A DNA stretch of 54,461 nt from DASUXY01 sp036377675 (GTDB lineage Bacteria > Bacillota > Bacilli > Bacillales > Amphibacillaceae): contig DASUXY010000059.1 of the NCBI GenBank assembly GCA_036377675.1, forward strand, positions 1 to 54,461, read 5' to 3'. Below the pieces are notes generated by a model that saw nothing but the letters and a program-made list of their open reading frames with translations, ran no database searches and had not been told where the DNA came from. How positions within the stretch are numbered: the first letter of the stretch is position 1; each line of letters starts with the position of its first letter. A program made the position numbers and the translations under genes. This document shows, in pieces, positions 7,433 through 16,967 of the stretch.

Positions 7433-7699
7433 TCAATTCCCCTTCTGTTGTTCTAAGTAATACGTGACAAGTTCTTCAATCACTTCATCCCGCTCGATTT
7501 TACGAATGAGATTTCGTGCATTTTTATACCTCGGAATGTAAGCAGGGTCTCCTGACAATAAGTAGCCAACAATTTGATTAATAGGATTGTATCCCTTTTC
7601 TTCGAGTGCTCCATGAACCGTAAGTAGTATATGCTGGATATCTTGATTAAATGGTTCTTCTGAAAAATTGAATTTCATCGTTTGATCGTTTGAGCTCAT
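7433..7699 (-). CDS. IreB family regulatory phosphoprotein (YrzL, UPF0297)
   Basis: This 88-residue protein closely matches the IreB/YrzL family: TMKFNF at the start, LEEKGYNPINQIVGYLLSGDPAYIPR in the middle, then NARNLIRKIERDE. Enterococcal IreB is phosphorylated by the kinase IreK and affects cephalosporin resistance; for Bacillus the role is less clear. Three starts (7705 GTG, 7702 ATG, 7699 ATG) lie in tandem. 7699 gives the canonical MSSND N-terminus and the best spacing to GGGGT. Cluster alaS-ireB-ruvX-yrzB is the common Firmicute order. Confidence 0.93.
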   Translation of the reverse strand: MSSNDQTMKFNFSEEPFNQDIQHILLTVHGALEEKGYNPINQIVGYLLSGDPAYIPRYKNARNLIRKIERDEVIEELVTYYLEQQKGN

Positions 7700-7793
7700 C
7701 ATCACACCCCATTCCAGTAAATTGCGCTCATTTCCTCTATTCTAACATGTTTAGAACATTTATTATACGATTACGTATATCGGTGTAGATGGT

Positions 7794-10436
7794 CTATTTT
7801 TTTAATTTATCATCGATATACAGCTCCACAGATTGTAGAGCATCATTCATTTTCTCAGGTTTTTTACCACCCGCTTGAGCCATATCTGGTCGGCCTCCAC
7901 CGCCTCCTCCACAAATTTGTGCAGCTTGTTTAATCATCTGTCCCGCATGAAAACCACGTTCCACTAAATCTTTAGAAATCCCCGCTGCGAGGTGAACTTT
8001 TTGTTCGTTTTCTGTTGCTAGCAAAATGATTCCTGACTGTAGTTTTTGCTTTAATTCATCAACCATATTGCGCAACTGATTCATATCTTTTACATTCACC
8101 TGTTCTGCTAACACTTGAATCCCTTGAATCGTCTTGACATTATCTAAAATGGATGATGCTTCCAAATGTGAAAGTTTCGCATGTAACGATTCATTTTCCT
8201 TTTGCAAGTCTTTTAACTCTTGAAATAAACTTTCAATACGTTCAGGTATATTTTCTGTTTTCGTTTTTAATTGTGCAGCCGATTGACGAAACAGAGCTAA
8301 TTGTTGATCGAGCCATTCATAGGCATGCTTACTCGTAAGTGCTTCAATTCTTCTCGTACCCGCTCCAATCCCACTTTCAGAAACGATTTTAAAAATACCT
8401 ATTTCTGAAGTGTTATGAACGTGACAGCCACCACATAGCTCGAGACTATAATCTCCAATTTGTACGACGCGAACGACATCGCCATACTTTTCGCCAAATA
8501 AAGCAGTTGCCCCCATCTCTTTTGCTTCCGAAAACGATTTATAATCGATTTGTAAAGGAAGAGCTTCCCAAATTTTTTCATTCACAAGCCGCTCTACTTT
8601 ATGTAGCTCCTCTTCTTTAACTGGACTAAAATGTGTAAAGTCAAACCGTAAACGATCGGGCGCAACGTAAGAACCTGCTTGATCAACATGACTACCTAAA
8701 ACATCCTTTAACACTTGATGTAACAAATGGGTCGCTGTATGATTTTTAATTGTTGCTGTACGGAAGGATCGATCAATCATTGCAGTGATCTGTTGTCCGA
8801 CGTGAATCGTCCCCTTTTTAACGGTTACTTGATGAATATGTTGTCCATTTGGAGCTTTTTTAACATCTTTTACGTCCAGTGACAGCTCATCGGTATACAT
8901 CCAGCCGATATCAGCAACTTGACCACCACTTTCAGCATAAAATGGTGTTTCTGATAAAATTACATAAACATCATCCCCACTTTTTGCGGATTCAATGAAG
9001 TCATGATCCTTAATTATTTGTTCGACTTTCGTTGTTACTTTCCCTTTATTGTAGCCGATAAATTTACTATTAACTTTAATATCACCAAGTATGTCATCTT
9101 GGACTTGCATTGAATCAACTTGTTGACGAGCTTCGCGTGCTCGTTCACGTTGTTTTTCCATTTCTTTCTGGAAACCATCTTCATCGATTGAAAAACCATA
9201 TTCTCCGACATATTCTTCAGTTAACTCTTTCGGAAAGCCATACGTATCATACAATTTGAAAACTTCTTCTCCAGGAAAAACCGTACTTCCCTTCTTCTTC
9301 TCTATCTCTAAAATCGTCGCTACTCTGTCTAATCCATCATTTAAAGTTTCATGAAATCGTTCTTCTTCCTTTTTAATGACCCGTTCAATCAGCGTCTGTT
9401 CTTCAATGACCTCTGGATAGTGATCAACCATAATGCGACCAACGGTTTCTACAAGCTTATGCATAAACGGTTCATTAATTCCAATTTGCTTAGCGAAGCG
9501 AATCGCTCGTCGTAATAATCGGCGTAAAACGTATCCTCTTCCTTCATTGGATGGAAGTGCACTATCACCAATTGCAAATGCAACCGTTCGAATGTGATCG
9601 GCAATCACTTTAAAGGCGATGTCCGTTCTTTTAGCATCCCCATAATTGACGTCCGCAAACGTTTCGATGTGGCGAATAATTGGTAAAAATAAATCCGTAT
9701 CAAAATTCGTCGGAACATCTTGAATGATAGATGTAATTCGCTCCAATCCCATACCAGTGTCAATGTTTTTTTTCGGTAAAGGAGTATACGTACCATCTGG
9801 ATTATGGTTGAACTGAGAAAACACTAAATTCCAAACTTCTAAATATCGAGCATTCTCTCCACCTGGATATAACTCTGAGTCGGTTGGATCGTTTCCGTAC
9901 GCTTCTCCGCGATCATAAAAGATTTCTGTATTCGGTCCACTTGGGCCTTCCCCGATATCCCAAAAATTTTCTTCCAAGCGAATAATCCGTTCTTCAGGAA
10001 GTTTAATATGATGGAGCCATATATCATACGCTTCATCATCTTCCGGATGAACCGTTACACTTAACAAATCAGGATTAAAACCAATCCATTGGTCACTCGT
10101 TAAAAATTCCCATGCCCATTCAATTGATTCTTTTTTAAAATAGTCGCCAATCGAAAAGTTTCCGAGCATTTCAAAAAATGTATGGTGTCTCGCAGTATAC
10201 CCAACATTTTCGATATCATTCGTCCGAATCGCCTTTTGCACGTTGACGATGCGAGGATTCTCAGGAACAACTCGTCCATCAAAATACTTTTTTAACGTCG
10301 CTACACCACTATTGATCCAAAGTAGGCTCGGATCATCTTTTGGAACGAGTGAAGCACTCGGTTCTACACGGTGACCTTTCTCTTTAAAAAAGTCTAAAAA
10401 CATTTGTCTAATTTGTGCAGATGACAATTTTTTCAT
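7794..10436 (-). CDS. alaS: Alanyl-tRNA synthetase
   Basis: AlaS charges tRNA-Ala and edits mischarged Ser/Gly. The 880 residues are full length (family about 875-880). The class II catalytic domain begins at MKKLSSAQIRQMFLDFF, with motif 2 around RHHTFFEMLGNFS near 86-98. The editing domain has HTATHLLH near 565 and CGGCHVHNTSEIG near 666, providing the His/Cys metal ligands. The C-terminal C-Ala domain carries CGGGGGGRPDMAQAGG. The ATG at 10436 follows AGGAGGG. The gene sits behind an alanine T-box and heads the alaS-ireB-ruvX-yrzB group. Confidence 0.98.
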   Translation of the reverse strand: MKKLSSAQIRQMFLDFFKEKGHRVEPSASLVPKDDPSLLWINSGVATLKKYFDGRVVPENPRIVNVQKAIRTNDIENVGYTARHHTFFEMLGNFSIGDYFKKESIEWAWEFLTSDQWIGFNPDLLSVTVHPEDDEAYDIWLHHIKLPEERIIRLEENFWDIGEGPSGPNTEIFYDRGEAYGNDPTDSELYPGGENARYLEVWNLVFSQFNHNPDGTYTPLPKKNIDTGMGLERITSIIQDVPTNFDTDLFLPIIRHIETFADVNYGDAKRTDIAFKVIADHIRTVAFAIGDSALPSNEGRGYVLRRLLRRAIRFAKQIGINEPFMHKLVETVGRIMVDHYPEVIEEQTLIERVIKKEEERFHETLNDGLDRVATILEIEKKKGSTVFPGEEVFKLYDTYGFPKELTEEYVGEYGFSIDEDGFQKEMEKQRERAREARQQVDSMQVQDDILGDIKVNSKFIGYNKGKVTTKVEQIIKDHDFIESAKSGDDVYVILSETPFYAESGGQVADIGWMYTDELSLDVKDVKKAPNGQHIHQVTVKKGTIHVGQQITAMIDRSFRTATIKNHTATHLLHQVLKDVLGSHVDQAGSYVAPDRLRFDFTHFSPVKEEELHKVERLVNEKIWEALPLQIDYKSFSEAKEMGATALFGEKYGDVVRVVQIGDYSLELCGGCHVHNTSEIGIFKIVSESGIGAGTRRIEALTSKHAYEWLDQQLALFRQSAAQLKTKTENIPERIESLFQELKDLQKENESLHAKLSHLEASSILDNVKTIQGIQVLAEQVNVKDMNQLRNMVDELKQKLQSGIILLATENEQKVHLAAGISKDLVERGFHAGQMIKQAAQICGGGGGGRPDMAQAGGKKPEKMNDALQSVELYIDDKLKK

Positions 10437-10504
10437 GTTGAAACCCTCCTAATAAATATATTAAATAAAACGTTATGTATTGATTACAATTTTCATAAGA
10501 AATA

Positions 10505-10747
10505 AAAAATCTCCTCACTGCACATGCAGGGACGAGATGTAATCGCGGTACCACCCTAATATTATGGACAATGTAACGTGTCCATCACTTCATCATTATA
10601 ACGGAATGAATCCGACGGTATTTAACCGTACTCCAGTGTAGCTTTCCATAGTTCTATTTTTAGGATTTCTCTCAGCCTTAGAAAATCCCTCTCTTTAAAA
10701 TGAATCCTATGTACTTAGCACTTTCAACATTTTACATCAATATGGAT
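10505..10747 (-). promoter_or_regulatory. T-box leader of alaS (specifier GCU, Ala)
   Basis: The minus-strand leader contains the conserved antiterminator motif AGGGTGGTACCGCG (10542-10557). It is followed by a competing terminator hairpin (ATCTCGTCCCTGCA...TGCAGTGAGGAGAT then TTTTTT, about 10505-10538). Upstream, in the 3' side of Stem I, the specifier reads GCU at 10642-10640 followed by the conserved purine, in GAAAGCUACACUGGAG. Uncharged tRNA-Ala should bind specifier and T-box sequence and let transcription enter alaS. Confidence 0.93.
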
Positions 10748-10753
10748 AGCGCT

Positions 10754-10782
10754 ATTATAAAAAAGAATTTATGAAAAGTCAA
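10754..10782 (-). promoter_or_regulatory. Sigma-A promoter of the alaS T-box transcript
   Basis: TTGACT (plus-strand 10777-10782) and a perfect TATAAT (10754-10759) are separated by 17 bp, placing the start near 10747. The -35 box overlaps the last codons of the upstream permease gene. Confidence 0.85.
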
Positions 10783-11843
10783 TGTCCACGGTTCATCACA
10801 ACGAGATGATTCGTAATAACTTTTCCGATCGTCAACACTGGAACAGCAATAATCATTCCGAGGACTCCGCTTAGTTTACCACCGAGCAATAAGGCAAATA
10901 TAATGGCAATGGGATGAATGTCTATACTTTTTCCGACGATATATGGAGATAGTAAGTTACTTTCAATCAATTGAATAATAAAAACACCGATTACAACAAA
11001 GAGGACGAGTTTGATGGAAACGGTAAGCGAAATGGCAACTGCTGGAACTGATCCAATAATCGGGCCGAAATACGGGATAATATTTGTAAGTCCCATAATA
11101 ATCGCTAATAGCAATGCGTACTCTAATCCTAACAATTGAAAGACTATGTATGTCGCCAAACTAACAAATAAACAGACGAGTAGTTGCCCACGTATGTAAG
11201 CCCCTAAACTTTTATCGACAGCATGCATGAGGTCACTCATTTGCTTTTGATTGTTAGAAGGGATAAATTTTTTAATATATCGTTTGATCCGCTCATAGTC
11301 TTTTAAGAAATAGAACACAAGAACTGGTAACACCGTTAAAAAAACAATCATATCGAATAGTTTTGTTACGCCACCAATCACCCGTTCAATCATACTTTCT
11401 AACTGCATTTCAATCCTACGAATGACTTGATCCATTTTATCATGAACGGCTTCGGGTAAAGCTGAAGTCGATTCATATGCTTGATAAATGAATGTTTCAT
11501 ACATGTGAATGAGCTGAGGCAAATGTTCATTCAAATCACGCAGCTGGAAAACGACTGCTGGATAAATTCGATACATCATATAGCCACTACCACCAAAAAA
11601 CAGGAAATAAATAATTAAAATGGCTACACTTTTCGGCACATTATATTGATGGATTTTTTTAATGATTGGATATAATAAGTAAGCAATTAAACAAGCGACG
11701 ATAAAAGGAGCAAATAAACTCCATAAAAAGGAAAAAACAGCCCTGTAAAAAGGGAACAGTTTTACGAGTAAAAAGATAAATAAAAATATAAAAATCCCGG
11801 CAATAATCCAATATAAAAAATACATTGGCTTGCTTTTCAACAT
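10779..11843 (-). CDS. AI-2E family transporter / PerM-like permease (YrrI type)
   Basis: This 354-residue integral membrane protein has about eight helices in the AI-2E transporter pattern: two N-terminal pairs, a large soluble loop at about 95-150 and 175-215, then four C-terminal helices with LGLTNIIPYFGPIIGSVPA-like and PYIVGKSIDIHPI signatures. The family name is historical. Members export autoinducer-2, exchange Na+/H+ or are uncharacterised, so a substrate cannot be inferred. B. subtilis yrrI lies just upstream of alaS, as here. ATG at 11843 with AGAAGG 8 nt upstream. The C-terminal codons overlap the alaS promoter. Confidence 0.85.
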   Translation of the reverse strand: MLKSKPMYFLYWIIAGIFIFLFIFLLVKLFPFYRAVFSFLWSLFAPFIVACLIAYLLYPIIKKIHQYNVPKSVAILIIYFLFFGGSGYMMYRIYPAVVFQLRDLNEHLPQLIHMYETFIYQAYESTSALPEAVHDKMDQVIRRIEMQLESMIERVIGGVTKLFDMIVFLTVLPVLVFYFLKDYERIKRYIKKFIPSNNQKQMSDLMHAVDKSLGAYIRGQLLVCLFVSLATYIVFQLLGLEYALLLAIIMGLTNIIPYFGPIIGSVPAVAISLTVSIKLVLFVVIGVFIIQLIESNLLSPYIVGKSIDIHPIAIIFALLLGGKLSGVLGMIIAVPVLTIGKVITNHLVVMNRGH

Positions 11844-12248
11844 GTTGTATACCTTCTCTTAAGGCTTTTTAACATAGCGATCATCCTTATCCATCCATGT
11901 TCGTTACGCTGATTGAATACCCATCATGAGGAGAGGGTCTTCGCCCAACCTTTTAACGCTGTAATGTAAGTATGTACATGTTATCCGTCTTTCATAACTA
12001 GAACACTCGGTTACAAACAATAAACTCTCGAAGTAAATTCGAGAGCTTTTTATGCGAGTATTGGTTTTTTTAATTTTCAAGAATCATGTCGATTGAATTA
12101 TCCGGTAGCAAACTCAAAATGTAACTTACATGCTGTGTAATTAAGAATACTAGTTCACTATTTTGGAGGAATATGCAATTAAAACGATAAAGCCGATGAT
12201 GGAAATAAAACTCTGATTCCCTGAAATCGTGCTATCTTAAAGCTAACC
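11844..12248. other. Intergenic region between zinc-ribbon gene and permease
   Basis: No gene is supported over 405 bases. The clear structure is a hairpin at 12026-12053 (ACTCTCGA/TCGAGAGC arms). T5 follows it on the plus strand; on the minus strand it is followed only by TTTATTG. It probably ends the recD2/zinc-ribbon transcript. A 28-codon hydrophobic open stretch directly after the zinc-ribbon stop has no start codon. Confidence 0.4.
12026..12053 (-). terminator. Hairpin terminator after the recD2 operon
   Basis: Arms CTCTCGAA/TTCGAGAG enclose a short AT loop. The best T-run is on the plus strand, but the only gene transcribed toward it is the minus-strand zinc-ribbon gene ending at 12249. 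It may act in both directions. Confidence 0.5.
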
Positions 12249-12467
12249 TTATAAGTAATCGGTAGATTCTTTATTCACGTTACCGACATACCTTTCTTCA
12301 TCTGTAAACAAGTTATCCATCGACTGTAACGTTCCATTTGCCCTCACTTCATACACCTTCCAATAATCTTTTAAAGCGATCATCTCAATAAAACAATTCC
12401 AACAGTAATAGTGTTGTGGACCGATTTGACCAATCTCTTTGCCTTGACAATTGGGACAACGTAACAT
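12249..12467 (-). CDS. Small zinc-ribbon protein
   Basis: This 72-residue protein begins with a zinc knuckle: CPNC at residues 4-7 and CWNC at 22-25, a four-Cys site as in zinc ribbons. A short beta-rich part and an acidic tail (NLFTDEERY) follow. I recognise it as a small conserved Bacillaceae protein found beside recD2, possibly equivalent to B. subtilis yrzR, but I am not certain of that name. GGAGAGATAAATC precedes the ATG at 12467. It is transcribed after recD2. Nucleic-acid or protein binding is plausible but not shown. Confidence 0.75.
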   Translation of the reverse strand: MLRCPNCQGKEIGQIGPQHYYCWNCFIEMIALKDYWKVYEVRANGTLQSMDNLFTDEERYVGNVNKESTDYL

Positions 12468-12614
12468 GATTTATCTCTCCTCGACCGATTATATATTGTT
12501 ATGTTTTCCCAATTGTGCAGACATATACTTTATCGTGAAAATTTTCCAATCATGAAGTGCCAAAAATGACGTGCGTAGCTTTTTTTCCGTGATGACGAAC
12601 AGAGGCATCTTCTA

Positions 12615-14939
12615 TTATTCCATAAAGTCATACGGTGTAATTTCCTCCTCTTCATTCCATTCGGAGGTTTTTTCTTGAGGTACATCAATGCGTTTAGACA
12701 ATTGCTCACATAAGGAAGTATATCGGCGATTTGTATCTACTGTTTGAACCCCCTTTAAAAAGGCATCTTTTTCTCCACATATAATTAACGATTGTTTTCC
12801 TCTTGTAATCGCCGTGTACAGTAAATTTCTCTTCAACATTCGTCGATACGGTGAAACGACGGGCATCAATACAATTGGAAATTCACTTCCCTGTGATTTA
12901 TGAATGGAAATACAATACGCATGAGAAATATGATCGTAATCGCTTCGTTCATAAACGACTTCTTTTTCATCAAAAGAGACGACCAGTTGCTCAACACTTT
13001 CTTTATTTTCATCTTCCGTAAAAATGGCGACGACATGACCGATGTCTCCGTTAAAAACACCGTCTTCTGGCTGGTTCACTAGCTGGATCACTTTGTCACC
13101 GATCCGAAATACGCGATCTGGGGTAACAGTCACTTCTCGTTTTTGTTTACTTTTCGGGTTAATCAATTGTTGTAACACTTGATTAATCTTGTTTATACCT
13201 ACTTGGGAACGGTACATCGGTGCCAATACTTGAATATTCGTTACGTCGATCCCTTTTTCCATAGCGATGACGAATATTTTTGTTAGAACATCTAAGACTT
13301 GATGCTCCTTACAAGCTATGAAACTGAAATCTTGATCATTTTGTAAGGATTCTGTCGTAAAGGTTTCATTTTTGATTTCATGAGCTAACTGAATAATCTT
13401 TGAGCCTTGTTTTTGTCGATATACTTCATGTAAACTTACACAAGGAATGATTTCTGCTTCTAATAAGTCAGACATAACTTGTCCAGGCCCAACGGATGGT
13501 AATTGATCTTCATCACCGACGAGAACAACTTGCATGTCACTAGGAATAGCTTTGAACAGCTGATGCGCCAACCAAATATCAACCATGGAAAATTCATCAA
13601 CGATTAATAGCTTTCCTGTCAATTGTTCGTGCTCATTTTTTACAAAGCTATTCCTACCATCCCAACCGAGTAATCGGTGAATCGTTACTGCGGGCAATCC
13701 TGTTGACTCGTTCAGCCGTTTGGCTGCTCGACCTGTCGGGGCTGTTAAAATAAACGGATAATCCGCTTTATCTTCATACGTCTCCATATCCATCGATCGT
13801 TCATGAACTTCTGCAAAAGCTCGCAAAAGCCCTTTAATAACTGTTGTTTTTCCTGTACCTGGGCCCCCTGTTAAAATCATAATTTTTGCATGCAGTGCTT
13901 CTTGAATCGCCGTAAACTGTTCACTTCCATAACGAAGGTTCTCTTCTTCCTCGATATCACCGATAACTTTCATTAAATGAGCTACATCGATTTTCTGCTC
14001 GATTTGTTTTTCGAGCAACCGTTGCAAATGAGAAACGAAACCATCTTCTGCATAATAAAGAGAAGGTAAATACACTTTTCCTCGTTGCAAAATAATTTTC
14101 TTCTCCTTGTTTAAAACTTGCAAACGAGTTCGTAAACTTTCTTCATCTAATTCGTTGTTATCTTGGATTAAACGTTTCACCTCTAGCATGCATACTTCTA
14201 GTGGTAAGAAAACATGGCCATTTTGTACACTTTGTTGTAAAACATAAATAATTCCCGCGCCAATCCGATTCGGATGTGTTGCGGATAAACCATTTTGTTT
14301 AGCGATCCGATCGGCTGTTTGAAACCCAAACCCTTCAATATCAAACACAAATTGATAAGGATCGGCTTCCATGAGCGAAATCGTTTCTTCTTTAAAATAG
14401 TTATAAATTTTTTGAGCCATTTTTAATCCGATTTGATATTTAGATAAATAAACAACGACATGTTCAAATCCTTGATTTTCTTGTAGTGTTTCAACTACAT
14501 TTTGAGCTGTTTTTTTGTTTAATCCTTTGATCGTTGACAACACGCTTCGATCATCCAAAATTTTTTGAATCGCCTGCTCCCCAAGCTGTTGAACAATTTT
14601 TTCAGCCGTCTTTCGACCGACTCCGTAAAACAAATCACTTGATAAATAGGTGATTAAACCATCCTTTGATTCGGGGATAAACGTTTCATACGAATGAACA
14701 TTGAATTGTTTACCGAACTTCGGATGGATGACGAACTGACCTTTAAAATAATAGGTCATGCCTTCAGTTAACTTTGAAAGATATCCTTTAACGACGATTT
14801 CCTTCTCTTCGTATGACGTATTTGTCTCTAAAACTTTAATGTTTACAATTGAAAAGTGTTCATTCTCGTTATGAAATATTGTATGCAATACTTCTCCCTT
14901 GAAATAAAGCTCCTCTGCTGGGTTTTCAAGATTTGTCAT
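12615..14939 (-). CDS. recD2: ATP-dependent helicase RecD2
   Basis: RecD2 (YrrC) is a 5'-3' SF1B DNA helicase acting in mismatch and recombination repair without RecBC. The 774-residue protein has the RecD2 N-terminal domain (OB part about 8-90, then helix-hairpin-helix GLNKKTAQNVVETL and GFGFQTADRIA). The helicase core follows, with Walker A TGGPGTGKTT near 355, TAPTGRAAKRL (Ia), LIVDEFSMVD (II) near 445, LVGDEDQLPSVGPG (III) and SIHKSQGSEFPIVL (V) near 688. The C-terminus ends at the YDFME tail. ATG at 14939 with GAGGG 7 nt upstream. It lies 18 bp after the TPR gene, an operon shared with B. subtilis yrrB-yrrC. Confidence 0.96.
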   Translation of the reverse strand: MTNLENPAEELYFKGEVLHTIFHNENEHFSIVNIKVLETNTSYEEKEIVVKGYLSKLTEGMTYYFKGQFVIHPKFGKQFNVHSYETFIPESKDGLITYLSSDLFYGVGRKTAEKIVQQLGEQAIQKILDDRSVLSTIKGLNKKTAQNVVETLQENQGFEHVVVYLSKYQIGLKMAQKIYNYFKEETISLMEADPYQFVFDIEGFGFQTADRIAKQNGLSATHPNRIGAGIIYVLQQSVQNGHVFLPLEVCMLEVKRLIQDNNELDEESLRTRLQVLNKEKKIILQRGKVYLPSLYYAEDGFVSHLQRLLEKQIEQKIDVAHLMKVIGDIEEEENLRYGSEQFTAIQEALHAKIMILTGGPGTGKTTVIKGLLRAFAEVHERSMDMETYEDKADYPFILTAPTGRAAKRLNESTGLPAVTIHRLLGWDGRNSFVKNEHEQLTGKLLIVDEFSMVDIWLAHQLFKAIPSDMQVVLVGDEDQLPSVGPGQVMSDLLEAEIIPCVSLHEVYRQKQGSKIIQLAHEIKNETFTTESLQNDQDFSFIACKEHQVLDVLTKIFVIAMEKGIDVTNIQVLAPMYRSQVGINKINQVLQQLINPKSKQKREVTVTPDRVFRIGDKVIQLVNQPEDGVFNGDIGHVVAIFTEDENKESVEQLVVSFDEKEVVYERSDYDHISHAYCISIHKSQGSEFPIVLMPVVSPYRRMLKRNLLYTAITRGKQSLIICGEKDAFLKGVQTVDTNRRYTSLCEQLSKRIDVPQEKTSEWNEEEEITPYDFME

Positions 14940-14957
14940 TTTAAAACCCTCACAATT

Positions 14958-15620
14958 CTAAGATTGTTCCAGTAATTTCTCCACCTGTTTCTTGCCATTC
15001 ATTGCTAACAAATGATCCTTTTGAAAAGCTAAGGCTTGATTAAAATGATCTAATGCTTCATGAGGTTGATCTTTGTATAGCTTAATCACCCCAAGATTGT
15101 AATGAGCATCGCTATGCTCGGAATGAAGGGTGAGAACTTTTTCAAATACTTGTTTTGCTTCTTCTATGAAATGACTTTGGGCGAGAGAAAGCCCGTATTG
15201 AAATAGAAACTCATCGTCCGTAGGGTTTAGTTCCGTAGCTCGTAATAAATAAGGCAAGGCTAATTTATCATATTCTTGATTTTTTAAAGACATGCCGAGC
15301 ATGTAAAAAACATCAGCTTCTTGAAGCCCTCGGTCAATGGCTTGTTGATAATTCTTTTGCGCTCGTTCATACGACTCTTCTTCAAAGTAGGCGTTACCAA
15401 GTCCGTAATAAGCTGTAGCAGCGTCAGCATCAAGTTGAATCGCTTGTTCAAAAAAACGTTTCGCTCGTTCTGTATCGTTTAAATGAGCTAACAAATTACC
15501 GAAATTAATATAACCTATCGGATCGTCTGGATTGTTTGTTATAAATTCATTTAATAGAGTGGCCGCTTCTTCAAATTTATTTTCTTTTATGTATGTAATC
15601 GCTCGTTTATTTTGATCCAT
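14958..15620 (-). CDS. Tetratricopeptide repeat protein (YrrB type)
   Basis: The 220-residue protein consists almost entirely of five to six TPR units. Typical repeats are PIGYINFGNLLAHLND (about 34-49), AATAYYGLGNAYFEEESY (about 68-85), ADVFYMLGMSLKNQEYD, DEFLFQYGLSLAQSH and SDAHYNLGVIKLYKDQPHEALDHFNQAL. It has no signal peptide or catalytic domain and is a likely scaffold. Its position before recD2 and after mnmA matches B. subtilis yrrB, although the partner is unknown. ATG at 15620 with AAGGAGG upstream. Confidence 0.9.
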   Translation of the reverse strand: MDQNKRAITYIKENKFEEAATLLNEFITNNPDDPIGYINFGNLLAHLNDTERAKRFFEQAIQLDADAATAYYGLGNAYFEEESYERAQKNYQQAIDRGLQEADVFYMLGMSLKNQEYDKLALPYLLRATELNPTDDEFLFQYGLSLAQSHFIEEAKQVFEKVLTLHSEHSDAHYNLGVIKLYKDQPHEALDHFNQALAFQKDHLLAMNGKKQVEKLLEQS

Positions 15621-15657
15621 TATAATCCTCCTTCAACACATATATAAAAGAGAGAAC

Positions 15658-15702
15658 CACACTTTTCGCTAGACGATCTACGTACACTAGCGACGAGTGC
15701 GG
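15658..15702 (-). terminator. Large hairpin between mnmA and the TPR gene
   Basis: On the minus strand CCGCACT pairs with AGTGTGG, and CTAGCG pairs with CGCTAG inside, separated by small internal loops. TTCTCTCTTTTAT follows. It lies between the mnmA stop and the TPR ribosome site. It may be a partial terminator or attenuator of the cymR operon, since the T-run is interrupted. A second 9-bp hairpin (CTTTATAAC/GTTATAAAG, 15794-15820) overlaps the mnmA stop. Confidence 0.5.
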
Positions 15703-15812
15703 TACCTCGTTTAACATATTTTCATCATCTAAGGAAAGAACTAAATTGAACAGTAAAGCATTCGTGTCTATCACATTTATAGGTAAACATTGCTCTTTAT
15801 AACAGGAATCAG

Positions 15813-16955
15813 TTATAAAGAAATAGATTTATTTGACCTTGAATAACTAATATATTCTAACGTTTTACCGTCTTTCAAAATCTCATCGATTGTTCCACCA
15901 CCAAGACATACCTCGCCATCATAAAATACGACAGATTGTCCCGGTGTGACTGCTCGCTCGAGTTCATCAAATTGGACGTAGACGCGTCCGTCGTCCAATA
16001 TATTTACTCGAACGCCGCTATCTTTTTGACGATAACGGAACTTTGCTGTACACGTAAATGATTGCCCGATTCGATCTCGATTGATCCAATTAACGTCTGT
16101 CGCTATAAGACTGTCAGAATATAAATACTCGTTTTCAAAGCCTTGTTCGACATATAGCACATTTTCTTCTAAATTTTTACCGACGACAAACCACGGTTCA
16201 CCAGCTCCCCCAATGCCAAGTCCTTGGCGTTGGCCAATTGTGTAATACATTAAGCCGTCATGCTCACCTTTCACTTCTCCAGCTAATGTTTTCATCTTCC
16301 CTGGTTGGGCTGGTAAATACTCGCTTATAAATTGTTTAAAGTCACGCTCCCCAATAAAACAAATACCTGTACTATCTTTTTTCTTAGCTGTCACAAGTCC
16401 GTGTTCTTCAGCAATTTTCCTTACTTCTTTTTTCGTTAAATGCCCTAATGGAAACATCACTCGGCGCAGAACATCCTCTGATAATTGGTTTAAAAAATAC
16501 GTTTGGTCTTTATTTCGATCAACCCCTCGTAACAGTTCAAAATGACCATTTGTCTGACGAATTTGAGCATAATGTCCAGTTGCTACGTAATCAGCACCTA
16601 ATGATAAGGCATGATCAAGAAAAGCTTTAAATTTAATTTCTTTATTACACATAACATCCGGATTCGGCGTTCTTCCAGCTCGATATTCATCTAAAAAGTA
16701 CGTAAATACTTTATCCCAATATTGCTTTTCGAAGTTAACAGAAAAGTATGGGATATCCAACTGATTCGACACCCGAACGACGTCATCAAAATCTTCCGTA
16801 GCCGTACAGACGCCAAACTCATCTGTATCATCCCAATTTTTCATAAAAATTCCGACGACATCGTATCCTTGCTCTTTGAGAAGGAGAGCTGCCACAGATG
16901 AGTCTACTCCACCGCTCATACCGACAACAACACGAATCTCTTTATGATTTTTCAC
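15813..16955 (-). CDS. mnmA: tRNA-specific 2-thiouridylase MnmA
   Basis: MnmA transfers sulfur to U34 of tRNA-Lys, -Glu and -Gln. The 380-residue protein has the ATP-binding GMSGGVDSS loop near residue 12. Its first catalytic Cys is in NPDVMCNKEIKF (about 100) and the second in DSTGICFIGERDF (about 200). The C-terminal tRNA-binding domains contain VRVNILDDGRVYVQFDE. The GTG at 16955 is chosen because AGGAGG ends 8 nt upstream; an in-frame GTG at 16964 lies inside that site. It directly follows the cysteine desulfurase gene, its sulfur donor in B. subtilis (YrvO). Confidence 0.96.
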   Translation of the reverse strand: MKNHKEIRVVVGMSGGVDSSVAALLLKEQGYDVVGIFMKNWDDTDEFGVCTATEDFDDVVRVSNQLDIPYFSVNFEKQYWDKVFTYFLDEYRAGRTPNPDVMCNKEIKFKAFLDHALSLGADYVATGHYAQIRQTNGHFELLRGVDRNKDQTYFLNQLSEDVLRRVMFPLGHLTKKEVRKIAEEHGLVTAKKKDSTGICFIGERDFKQFISEYLPAQPGKMKTLAGEVKGEHDGLMYYTIGQRQGLGIGGAGEPWFVVGKNLEENVLYVEQGFENEYLYSDSLIATDVNWINRDRIGQSFTCTAKFRYRQKDSGVRVNILDDGRVYVQFDELERAVTPGQSVVFYDGEVCLGGGTIDEILKDGKTLEYISYSRSNKSISL

Positions 16956-16967
16956 CGCGTCCACCTC

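Noticed and set aside
12165..12210. GGAGGAATATG on the plus strand suggesting a small gene
   Set aside because: The frame stops after five codons.
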